DNA of 7,211 nucleotides. Source: Actinomycetes bacterium. GTDB taxonomy: Bacteria > Actinomycetota > Actinomycetes > Propionibacteriales > Propionibacteriaceae. Below, piece by piece: positions 1 to 5,278 of the stretch. The position numbers and the translations under genes are program-made. A model generated the notes under the pieces. That model did not search any database. It was not told the DNA's origin and worked only from the letters and a program-made list of their open reading frames with translations. Positions within the stretch are counted from its first letter, which is position 1; each line of letters starts with the position of its first letter. The stretch spans positions 1 through 7,211 of the forward strand of contig JAKOQD010000290.1 of assembly GCA_029778515.1 (NCBI GenBank), given 5' to 3'.

Positions 1-54
1 GCGTTGTTCGACCGCAGCTACATCACCGCCGTGCTCCCGGAGGGGGTGCGATGA
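1..54 (+). CDS. mrpD: Na+/H+ antiporter subunit D, C-terminal end only (partial)
   Basis: The window opens inside a reading frame whose last 17 residues are ALFDRSYITAVLPEGVR, ending at TGA 52-54. The frame overlaps the next start codon by four bases (ATGA). The identity comes from position, not from sequence: in Mrp/Mnh operons the order is A-B-C-D-E-F-G, and the gene just before subunit E is subunit D, a large proton-translocating membrane protein related to the NuoL/M/N subunits of complex I. Only the tail is present, so no motif can be checked. The end of another antiporter subunit is possible but less likely. Confidence 0.7.
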   Translation, partial: ALFDRSYITAVLPEGVR

Positions 55-587
55 ACGCCTCCAATCGGCTTCGGTTCCGCTTCCAGTGGCGTGCAATCGT
101 CCTGTTGGCCCTGGTCTGGGTGCTGCTCTGGGGGGATGCGTCCCTGCTGAACATCCTCTACGGCGCGCTGCTCGGCTGGCTGGTGACCGTGGTGTTCTGG
201 CTGGCCCCGATCCGGTACTACGGACGGGTGCATGTCGGCCGGGCGCTGCTGTTGCTGTTCACACAGCTGCGGGATCTGGCGGTGGCGTCCGTTCATCTGG
301 CGATGGTGGCGATCCGGCCGCGACTGGAGTTGCGTCCGGGCGTCGTCAAGGTCACGCTACGCAGTAACAGCGACCTCTACCAGGTGATGGTTGCGCAACT
401 CATCTCGATCGTCCCCGGCACCCTGGTCGTGGAGGTGAGCCGGCACCCGCGCCTGTTGTTCCTGCACGTCTTCGACCTGCCGGACGCGGCCGCGGTAAAG
501 CGCGAACGCAAGCACGCCCTGGCGCTCGAGCGCCGGGTGGTGGAGGCGTTCGGCAGCAAGTCGGACATTGAGGCGGTGCGGCAATGA
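51..587 (+). CDS. mrpE: Na+/H+ antiporter subunit E (MrpE/MnhE)
   Basis: This 178-residue membrane protein is subunit E of the multisubunit Mrp/Mnh cation-proton antiporter, which exports Na+ in exchange for H+ at the cytoplasmic membrane. An Arg-rich N-terminus (residues 7-14) is followed by hydrophobic segments at about 15-27, 31-51 and 63-88. After these comes the conserved soluble part, with ISIVPGTLVVEV at 118-129 and the FLHVFDLP segment at 137-144, both typical of the MNHE family. Length is close to the family norm. The ATG at 51 has a GGAGG at 39-43, seven bases upstream. The gene overlaps the upstream stop and the downstream mrpF start by four bases each, so translational coupling in one operon is likely. 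The role of E is mainly structural in the family; it is not thought to carry the ion path alone. Confidence 0.95.
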   Translation: MNASNRLRFRFQWRAIVLLALVWVLLWGDASLLNILYGALLGWLVTVVFWLAPIRYYGRVHVGRALLLLFTQLRDLAVASVHLAMVAIRPRLELRPGVVKVTLRSNSDLYQVMVAQLISIVPGTLVVEVSRHPRLLFLHVFDLPDAAAVKRERKHALALERRVVEAFGSKSDIEAVRQ

Positions 588-895
588 TCGTCATCATCGG
601 AATCGCGGCGCTGCTGCTGTTCGCGTCCGCGGTGCTCACACTCTGGCGCATGGTGCAGGGTCCGACCGGGCTCGACCGCATCATCGCCTCGGACGTGATG
701 GTCGCGATCGCCATCGCCGCGGCGGCTCTCTACTCGGTGCTCGCCCGCAACGCGACCGGCCTGCCGATCCTGTTGGGGCTGTCGCTGGTCGGATTCACCG
801 GGGCGGTCGGAGTGGCCCGGCTGATCACCTCGTCGGCGGGCGTCCGCAAGCTGGTCAGCCGCCGGAAGGCCATGAAGGACGACGATGAACGTTGA
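584..895 (+). CDS. mrpF: Na+/H+ antiporter subunit F (MrpF/MnhF)
   Basis: This is a 103-residue protein with three hydrophobic segments (about residues 2-21, 37-53 and 59-81). It fits MrpF of the Mrp antiporter complex. Between the first two segments lies the conserved family signature: R22, G26-P27, D31-R32 and D37 in RMVQGPTGLDRIIASD. A second conserved element, SLVGFTGAVGVARL, spans 67-80. The C-terminus is short, charged and probably cytoplasmic (RRKAMKDDDER). The start is the ATG in the ATGA overlap with mrpE, with a GAGG-like sequence about nine bases upstream. The end overlaps mrpG by 11 bases. Family and neighbours agree, so the assignment is firm. In related complexes F is needed for assembly and activity. 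Confidence 0.95.
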   Translation: MIVIIGIAALLLFASAVLTLWRMVQGPTGLDRIIASDVMVAIAIAAAALYSVLARNATGLPILLGLSLVGFTGAVGVARLITSSAGVRKLVSRRKAMKDDDER

Positions 896-1253
896 ACTGG
901 TGCTGGATTATCTCGGGGCGCTAAGCCTGGCCTTCGGCGCCCTGTTCTGCCTGGCCGCCGCGATCGGCCTGGTGCGGTTCCCCGACCCGCTGACCCGGAT
1001 GCACGCGGCAACCAAGCCCTCCGTCTTCGGACTGCTGCTGGTGCTGCTCGGCGTGACCCTCACCCTGCGGGACCCGAAAGTGTTCACCCTGCTCACCTTC
1101 GCCGTGCTGATGCAGGTGATGACCGCCCCGGTGTCCGGCCACCTGGTCTCCCGGACCGCCCATCGCATCGACCAGTGGGACGCCGAGCACGCCGTCATCG
1201 ACGAGTTGGCCGCCGACCAGGACGACGAGCCGCCGACGCAAGCCGGTCCCTGA
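885..1253 (+). CDS. mrpG: Na+/H+ antiporter subunit G (MrpG/MnhG)
   Basis: This 122-residue protein is the last subunit of the Mrp/Mnh antiporter. Hydrophobic segments lie at about 6-29, 46-62 and 66-84. The family hallmark is the loop after the first helix: GLVRFPDPLTRMHAATKPSV at 28-47, matching the PhaG/MnhG pattern in which an R-x-P-D stretch is followed by R-M-H-A-A. A second conserved area is TAPVSGHLVSRTAHR at 80-94. The last 25 residues or so are acidic and probably cytoplasmic. The start ATG at 885 has AAGGA at 875-879, five bases upstream, and lies inside the end of mrpF. It is followed by a hairpin and then a convergent gene, so the operon ends here. Confidence 0.95.
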   Translation: MNVELVLDYLGALSLAFGALFCLAAAIGLVRFPDPLTRMHAATKPSVFGLLLVLLGVTLTLRDPKVFTLLTFAVLMQVMTAPVSGHLVSRTAHRIDQWDAEHAVIDELAADQDDEPPTQAGP

Positions 1254-1258
1254 GCTAC

Positions 1259-1295
1259 CCAACTGGCCGGATGAGTTCAGCCGGCCCCTAGTTGG
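1259..1295 (+). terminator. candidate terminator hairpin after the mrp operon
   Basis: CCAACT + GGCCGG at 1259-1270 pairs with CCGGCC (1281-1286) and AGTTGG (1290-1295). This gives 12 base pairs interrupted by a three-base bulge (1287-1289), with a ten-base loop. It starts five bases after the mrpG stop. There is no T-tract after it, so intrinsic termination is uncertain, but the position fits the end of the operon. Confidence 0.5.
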
Positions 1296-1304
1296 ACACC
1301 GAAG

Positions 1305-1330
1305 GTCATCCCGGCCTACGCCGGGATGAC
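1305..1330. repeat. perfect 26-bp palindromic hairpin element
   Basis: GTCATCCCGGC at 1305-1315 is the exact reverse complement of 1320-1330, with the four-base loop CTAC. It lies between the convergent mrpG and glycosylase genes, ten bases after another hairpin, and no T-run follows on either strand. It could be a bidirectional terminator. Its GTCATCCCGG...CCGGGATGAC shape also resembles dispersed palindromic intergenic repeats known from other bacterial genomes. Copy number elsewhere in the genome cannot be seen from this window. Confidence 0.6.
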
Positions 1331-1365
1331 GTATCTGGAACCGTCCCCGGTGCTCAGACCGCCGG

Positions 1366-1947
1366 TCACCAGTTCTGGCTGCCCGGCGGGATCCGGGGGC
1401 TCGCCCGGTAGGCCGAGACGGTCGGATCGCCGTCGGCCCAAAAGCGCCACGGGCGGACGTGCGCCACGGTCACCCCGACCCGAGGGCCGGATGCAACCGT
1501 CCGTGGTTCGGTCGCAGGCAGAAGTTCCAGCTCGCCCTCGCCGAAGCGGCGTCCCGAATCAGCCAGCGTCCAGCCGATCGCACGCCCGAAATTGCCCGGG
1601 CCTCGGGCCAGCGCCACGTCCGCAACCCCCGAACGGCGGGCGCGCACTACCTCCAGCCCGGCCAGCACGCGTCCGGCACGCAGCAGGATCGCCGCACCCG
1701 AGCCGTCGCCGCAGGTGATGTTGCCGCAGATGTGCAGGCCGTGGGAGAGGTAGCAGTAGAGCGTTCCGGGCGGCGCGAACAGGTCCAACCTGTGTGGCCG
1801 CGGCCCGGCGAACGCGTGCGCGGCCGGATCATCCATCCCCGCGTACGCTTCCACCTCGGTCAGCTCGATCGTCACCTCACCGAAACGCACCGTGGCCCCG
1901 ATCAGCAGCGGGGCCAGGGCCGCGGAGTCCAGGGTGAGGTCGAGCAC
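1366..1947 (-). CDS. 3-methyladenine DNA glycosylase (AAG/MPG family)
   Basis: This is a 193-residue base-excision repair enzyme that removes alkylated purines such as 3-methyladenine by cleaving the N-glycosidic bond. Numbered from the proposed GTG start at 1947, the active-site strand LTEVEAYAG is at 29-37. E33 matches the catalytic glutamate of human AAG (E125) and Y35 the base-stacking tyrosine (Y127). DDPAAHAF at 39-46 supplies H44, and LFAPPGTLYCY covers 56-66. SHGLHICGN at 68-76 matches the YGMYFCMN element, with H69 where human AAG has its DNA-intercalating tyrosine. ILLRAGRVLAG and ARGPGNFGRAIG follow. Length suits the bacterial family. The frame stays open to 2205 on the minus strand, but longer starts would run through the divergent lipoprotein gene, and homology begins at about residue 10. 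An alternative start near this site is possible. It converges with the mrp operon. Confidence 0.9.
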   Translation of the reverse strand: MLDLTLDSAALAPLLIGATVRFGEVTIELTEVEAYAGMDDPAAHAFAGPRPHRLDLFAPPGTLYCYLSHGLHICGNITCGDGSGAAILLRAGRVLAGLEVVRARRSGVADVALARGPGNFGRAIGWTLADSGRRFGEGELELLPATEPRTVASGPRVGVTVAHVRPWRFWADGDPTVSAYRASPRIPPGSQNW

Positions 1948-1975
1948 GCCCCCAGTCTGCCAATCGGGCTGACGG

Positions 1976-1981
1976 TAAGCT
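1976..1981 (+). promoter_or_regulatory. candidate -10 box of a leaderless lipoprotein mRNA
   Basis: TAAGCT fits the actinobacterial TANNNT -10 pattern. It lies six bases before the GTG start at 1988, so transcription would begin at or next to the start codon. No Shine-Dalgarno sequence is visible in the gap (CGACAG), which agrees with a leaderless message. A clear -35 is not seen. On the opposite strand the overlapping TACCGT (1972-1977) could serve the glycosylase gene. Confidence 0.35.
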
Positions 1982-1987
1982 CGACAG

Positions 1988-2920
1988 GTGAGCACCCCGT
2001 CTCGACTCGCGACCGCCTGGATCGCTGCGGCCGCGATCTTGGTCTCGGGGTGCGCACAGCTCGAAACCTCCAAGTCACCAACCGCACCCTCGGCGACCGC
2101 GAGCCCGTCCGCCTCCGACTTCACCGAGCCCGGGTCTGCGACCGCGATGGTCAAGCAACTGATGGCGAAGGCGAACAGCACCGCAGCGCTGATGGTGGAG
2201 ATCACCGAATCGACCGTCCAGGTGAGCGTGCTGGACGACGCCCATCAGCCCACGACCTGGGCGTACCGCGGCGGCGAGATCGCGCAGGTGCCCAGCGACC
2301 TGGCTTACGTGGACCAGTCGACGTTCAGCATCTCCAGGTTCAATATCAACGATGTCGGCGCCCTTTTCCGAGCCGCAGCCGGCATGGCCGGTTCCGAGCA
2401 GGACCAGAGCCTGACCATCGTCGACTACTCCGGCGGTGAGGTGGTGATGTCGGTCTCGACCGTGCCGGAGTCCCGAACGGTGTTCTTCAACCCGGACGGA
2501 AGCCTGTTGCCAGTGCTCGACTTCGACACCCCCGGCGGAATCGCACAGGGCCTGAAGGAGGCGATCGGGACGCGGTCCACGGTCGCATCGATCACTGTGG
2601 AATCTGACCAGGGTGCCTGGGTGGATTTCCCCGCGGACACTGAAACGACCACCAGGCGGACCCGCACTCAGAAGGTGCCGGTGACCACCAACGTCCGCGC
2701 GGAGAAGCTCGAACTCCCCATGTTCAACGCCGCCTCGGTCGACGCGGCCGCCATTTGGCGGGTGGTTGACGGGCTGCGTGGCACGTCCGAGATCCCGGAA
2801 CAGTCGAAGTGGAGCGTCGTCATCGATGACCGGGACGCACTTGGCGTCCCGCGGATGCACTTCACGATCGGCCCGAAAGTTGTGGTCACCGATCTTGCGG
2901 GGAACGTGGTCAGCACCTGA
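1988..2920 (+). CDS. putative secreted lipoprotein with two related halves, function unknown
   Basis: This 310-residue protein is not one I recognise. It begins with a lipoprotein signal: a short polar start with R6, a hydrophobic stretch at 8-19 and the lipobox LVSGC at 18-22, so C22 would be lipidated and the protein held on the outer face of the membrane. A Ser/Thr/Pro/Ala-rich linker (about 25-50) follows. The mature part looks like two copies of one module. Residues 53-174 and 184-308 share the order amphipathic helix, strand (LMVEITESTVQVSV versus VASITVESDQGAWVDF), FNINDVGALFRAA versus FNAASVDAAAIWR, then TIVDYSGGEVVMSV versus SVVIDDRDALGVPRMHF, and a final FFNPDGSLL versus VVTDLAGNVV. 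The lipobox fixes the GTG start at 1988. It is divergent from the glycosylase gene, 40 bases away. A PepSY-like or LpqN/LprG-like binding role is possible but unsupported. Confidence 0.85.
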   Translation: MSTPSRLATAWIAAAAILVSGCAQLETSKSPTAPSATASPSASDFTEPGSATAMVKQLMAKANSTAALMVEITESTVQVSVLDDAHQPTTWAYRGGEIAQVPSDLAYVDQSTFSISRFNINDVGALFRAAAGMAGSEQDQSLTIVDYSGGEVVMSVSTVPESRTVFFNPDGSLLPVLDFDTPGGIAQGLKEAIGTRSTVASITVESDQGAWVDFPADTETTTRRTRTQKVPVTTNVRAEKLELPMFNAASVDAAAIWRVVDGLRGTSEIPEQSKWSVVIDDRDALGVPRMHFTIGPKVVVTDLAGNVVST

Positions 2921-3029
2921 ACCAAGCTGAGTCTGGACGAACCCCTGAACTTGCCGAGGCTCAGGCCACCTCTCGCGGACGGAGGCGGCGGCGGGCTGTC
3001 GCAATCTCGAAGCTGAGCTACGAAGCCGA

Positions 3030-3055
3030 CGCCGGGAGCCAGCTGTAGCCCGGCG
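3030..3055. terminator. candidate terminator hairpin
   Basis: CGCCGGG at 3030-3036 pairs exactly with CCCGGCG at 3049-3055. The 12-base loop contains the small palindrome CAGCTG. There is no T-tract. Lying between two convergent genes, it could stop transcription from either side. Confidence 0.4.
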
Positions 3056-3074
3056 CGATCATCGCGAGATCGCG
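3054..3074. repeat. inverted repeat CGCGATC / GATCGCG
   Basis: CGCGATC at 3054-3060 and GATCGCG at 3068-3074 form a perfect 7-bp stem around the loop ATCGCGA. It directly abuts the previous hairpin and shares two bases with it, so only one of the two can fully form at a time. It may be a second terminator element or a protein-binding site. Confidence 0.4.
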
Positions 3075-3262
3075 ACAATCCAGGCCGGTCACACCCGCCA
3101 AGCGTCGGCTGGGGAAACGCGGCCGTGGCCGACGCATGACGCAATTCGTGCCTTGGCGGGCCAACTTGGCCGTGAGCCCGCCGCCCCGTCCGGAGTGCTC
3201 GCGCGTCGGAATCGCGGTAGGCGAAGCCGTTTCCCGCTTGCGGAGGATCGGCTTCGACCGGC

Positions 3263-4288
3263 TCAGCCGACCTGGCCGGCCGGACTGCTGACCAGGACGT
3301 ACTCGACGTTGCGCTCCGGTCCGGGCTCGCCGACCCGGCGTCCGTCCGGACCGAAGACGCCAAGCCGCTGCCCGATGTAGCGGCGGGTGTCGAAGGCGAA
3401 GACCTGCACCGGGTGCCCGCGCGCTGCGCACATGTCGATCAGGTCGTCGAGCGGCACAAAACCCTCGTTGTTGAACGAAACCACCACGTGGGTGGCTTGC
3501 ACCTCAGCGATCACCTGGGCCAGCGTCGGTGCGATGGTGCGCCGCGAGTTGAACGGGCTCCGGCTGGCGGCTTCGCGCGCGTCCGAGCGCTTACAGGCGA
3601 CCCCGTAGTGCTCGGGGGCGTCCCAGCGGACCAGCGTCTCCCAGACGTGGTAGTTGGTGTAATAGCGGTGCTGGTTGTAGGGCGGGTCGAGATAGGCGAG
3701 GTCGAACGGCCCAAGTTCAGCGGCCAGCGCGACCGCGTCCCCGCGGATCGCCCGACCAGTGCCGGGCGTGAGCTTCGGGGCGACCAACTGCAGCGGACGC
3801 AGAGCGCGGGGAGCCCACTCCTTGAGGTAGGCCATCTGCAGTCCGACGGTGGAATCGACCCGATCGGCGGCCTCCAGCAGCGCGGTCAACAGCACCGGAC
3901 GCAGTGGGTGGTCGCCGTAGAGATCGTCAATACCGGCCCGGATCGCGTCGATCCGGCGACCGTTGTCGGGATGGAAGTAGCGTGCCCGCTCGCAGAACAC
4001 CTCGGTGACGTAGCCACGCCGCTCCGGCAGCGCGGCCAGCCGCGCCAGCGCCTCGGCCAACTCGTCGGCATCGACCTGGCCGGAGTCAGTGACCACGTAG
4101 CACTGCGCGAGCACTTCGGCGTAGGCGGCGGTGTCGACGCAGGTCACGAACCCACCGAGCCGGGAGAACTCCTGGGCCACCCGGGTGGTGCCGGTGAACA
4201 GGTCGAGCGCGGTCGTGGCGCCACAATGCTCGAAGATCCGGCCCAACTCGCCGACCAGGCGGCGCTTCGAGCCGAGGTATTTGATCAA
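3263..4288 (-). CDS. D12-class adenine-specific DNA methyltransferase
   Basis: This 341-residue enzyme is predicted to transfer a methyl group from S-adenosylmethionine to the N6 of adenine in DNA. The motif order is that of the alpha (D12) class. Motif X is IKYLGSKRRLV at 2-12. Motif I is ALDLFTGTTRV at 27-37 for AdoMet binding. A helical region of about 160 residues, probably the target-recognition part, follows. The catalytic motif IV is DPPYNQHRYYTNYH, starting at D201, and a later VVVSFNNEGFV segment is typical of the same family. The start is a TTG at 4288 whose last two bases and the following A form the TGA stop of the upstream peptidase gene (TTGA). Motif X begins at residue 2, so no later start would keep it. 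An in-frame ATG at 4393 lies inside the peptidase gene and is rejected. No Shine-Dalgarno sequence is visible, so translation probably depends on coupling. No restriction gene is nearby. The target sequence cannot be read from the protein. Confidence 0.9.
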   Translation of the reverse strand: MIKYLGSKRRLVGELGRIFEHCGATTALDLFTGTTRVAQEFSRLGGFVTCVDTAAYAEVLAQCYVVTDSGQVDADELAEALARLAALPERRGYVTEVFCERARYFHPDNGRRIDAIRAGIDDLYGDHPLRPVLLTALLEAADRVDSTVGLQMAYLKEWAPRALRPLQLVAPKLTPGTGRAIRGDAVALAAELGPFDLAYLDPPYNQHRYYTNYHVWETLVRWDAPEHYGVACKRSDAREAASRSPFNSRRTIAPTLAQVIAEVQATHVVVSFNNEGFVPLDDLIDMCAARGHPVQVFAFDTRRYIGQRLGVFGPDGRRVGEPGPERNVEYVLVSSPAGQVG

Positions 4289-5163
4289 CTCAGCTTGGCG
4301 TCCGCCGCGAAGGTGTTGCACTTGCTCGGGTCGCCGCTGTTGAAGCCCTGGGCGAGCCAGTACTTGCGCATCTGCGACGAGCCGTGCGTCCACGACTCCG
4401 GCGAAACCGTACCGGTGGAGGCCATCTGGATCCGGTCGTCGCCGACGGCGAGGGCTGCGTCCACGGCCCGGCTCAGGTCATCCTGGGTGATGGCTTTGAT
4501 CGGCGAGTTCGGGTCCTTGGTGGAGTTGGCCAGCCACGCCCCTGCGTAGCAGTCGGCCTGAAGTTCAAGGCGTACCTGGCCCGACTTGGCGCCGGCCTGG
4601 GAGAGCCCAGCCGACTGCACCTGCGAGAGCACACCCGTGAGGTTGGAGATGTGGTGCCCGTACTCGTGGGCGATCACGTAGGCCTCAGCGGCATCGCCGC
4701 CGGCAGCGCCGAGCTGGCCCTCCAACATCTGGTCGAAGAAGCTCGGGTCGAGGTAGACGACCTTGTCCACCGGGCAGTAGAACGGCCCGACGGCCGACGT
4801 CGCGGTGCCACAACCGGTGGCCTGCTGGCCGCTGAACAACTTGGTCTGGGTGACCTCGTAACCGGGGTACGCCTGCTGCCAGTAGGACTGGATCGAGTTG
4901 GTGTAGGCGACGAAGCGGCAGTCACGATCGGCGGCGATGTCGGCGCCGGTCTGGCACTTGGCCCACTCGTTCGTCGAGGTCTGGGCCTGCTCAGCGCCGC
5001 TGGTGCCACCGAGGATCGAACTCGGATTGATGCCGAAAACCATCGCCAGGATGATGGCCAGGATGCCGACACCACCACCGATGGCCATCGTGCCGCCGCG
5101 CTTGCTGCCGCCGCCGGAGCCCATCTGGGACGGGTCGAGCCGTGCGTTCTCGTTGTACTGCAT
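4285..5163 (-). CDS. membrane-anchored neutral zinc metallopeptidase (YpfJ family)
   Basis: This 292-residue protein matches the neutral zinc metallopeptidase family typified by E. coli YpfJ. A polar, Gly-rich N-terminus (1-25) precedes one membrane segment at about 27-46, which leaves the catalytic part outside the cytoplasm. YCPVDKVVYLDPSFFDQM (129-146) is a family hallmark. The zinc site HEYGHH starts at H166, giving an HExxH motif of H166, E167 and H170. RLELQADCYAGAW (198-210) probably provides the third ligand, E200 or D204. PESWTHGSSQMRKYWLAQGF (255-274) matches the conserved C-terminus. The ATG at 5163 is chosen because AGGAG lies six bases upstream and the N-terminus looks like its relatives. 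The gene ends in a four-base overlap with the methyltransferase gene. Substrate and physiological role are poorly defined for the family. Confidence 0.93.
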   Translation of the reverse strand: MQYNENARLDPSQMGSGGGSKRGGTMAIGGGVGILAIILAMVFGINPSSILGGTSGAEQAQTSTNEWAKCQTGADIAADRDCRFVAYTNSIQSYWQQAYPGYEVTQTKLFSGQQATGCGTATSAVGPFYCPVDKVVYLDPSFFDQMLEGQLGAAGGDAAEAYVIAHEYGHHISNLTGVLSQVQSAGLSQAGAKSGQVRLELQADCYAGAWLANSTKDPNSPIKAITQDDLSRAVDAALAVGDDRIQMASTGTVSPESWTHGSSQMRKYWLAQGFNSGDPSKCNTFAADAKLS

Positions 5164-5193
5164 AACTGACTCCTGACTCCAGACGCCAGGATG

Positions 5194-5199
5194 AGCATA
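5194..5199 (-). promoter_or_regulatory. candidate -10 box for the peptidase-methyltransferase unit
   Basis: On the minus strand TATGCT fits the TANNNT -10 pattern, about 30 bases before the peptidase ATG. The AGGAG ribosome site lies between the two. No good -35 is visible at 16-18 bases. It is the only plausible -10 in the 115-base divergent gap for this direction. Confidence 0.3.
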
Positions 5200-5244
5200 T
5201 CCACCGCGGGTTAGCGCGGCTGGGTTGCCGGGCGGGTGGCCGGC

Positions 5245-5272
5245 TTGGTTGCCGCGGACTTGGTGCCATGAT
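5245..5272 (+). promoter_or_regulatory. candidate promoter of a leaderless Nudix mRNA
   Basis: TTGGTT at 5245-5250 and CATGAT at 5267-5272 are spaced by 16 bases and resemble -35 and -10 hexamers. Six bases (GGACAG) separate the -10 from the ATG at 5279, so the transcript would start at or beside the ATG. There is no convincing Shine-Dalgarno sequence. Confidence 0.4.
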
Positions 5273-5278
5273 GGACAG

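Larger units (their letters stand above)
2921..3262. other. intergenic stretch between convergent genes
   Basis: These 342 bases lie between the end of the lipoprotein gene (plus) and the end of the methyltransferase gene (minus). Several frames are open, as expected at this G+C, but none has a good ribosome site or a recognisable domain. The minus frame ending at 3018 gives a C-terminus containing GLDCRDLAMIAPGYSW (about 3033-3080). It looks less Arg/Pro-biased than typical noise, but it has no supported start. Two hairpins (3030-3055 and 3054-3074) occupy the same part. I see no RNA gene. Confidence 0.5.

Noticed and set aside
1948..2205. Extension of the glycosylase to an upstream ATG at 2205
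   Set aside because: It would cover the lipoprotein signal peptide region, and family similarity begins only near residue 10 of the shorter form.
1459..2439. Long open frame on the plus strand, over the glycosylase and the start of the lipoprotein gene
   Set aside because: Its translation is Arg/Pro/Gly/His-rich with no domain and overlaps two well-supported genes; it is a shadow of high G+C codon use.
2075..3004. Long open frame on the minus strand opposite the lipoprotein gene
   Set aside because: The composition is noise-like and it is antisense to a protein with a clear lipobox.
3136..3291. Small plus-strand frame (51 residues) starting at an ATG at 3136
   Set aside because: It has no ribosome site, an Arg/Pro-rich composition and an overlap with the methyltransferase end; it cannot be supported.
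3263..4288. Complete restriction-modification system
   Set aside because: No endonuclease, specificity subunit or control gene is present on either side.
3413..4549. 378-codon open frame on the plus strand opposite the methyltransferase and peptidase
   Set aside because: The antisense frame is rich in Val/Gly/Arg with no motif, while the minus strand has complete catalytic motifs.
5204..5219. Inverted repeat CCGCG/CGCGG in the peptidase-Nudix gap as an operator
   Set aside because: A 5-bp GC-only stem is expected often by chance at this base composition.
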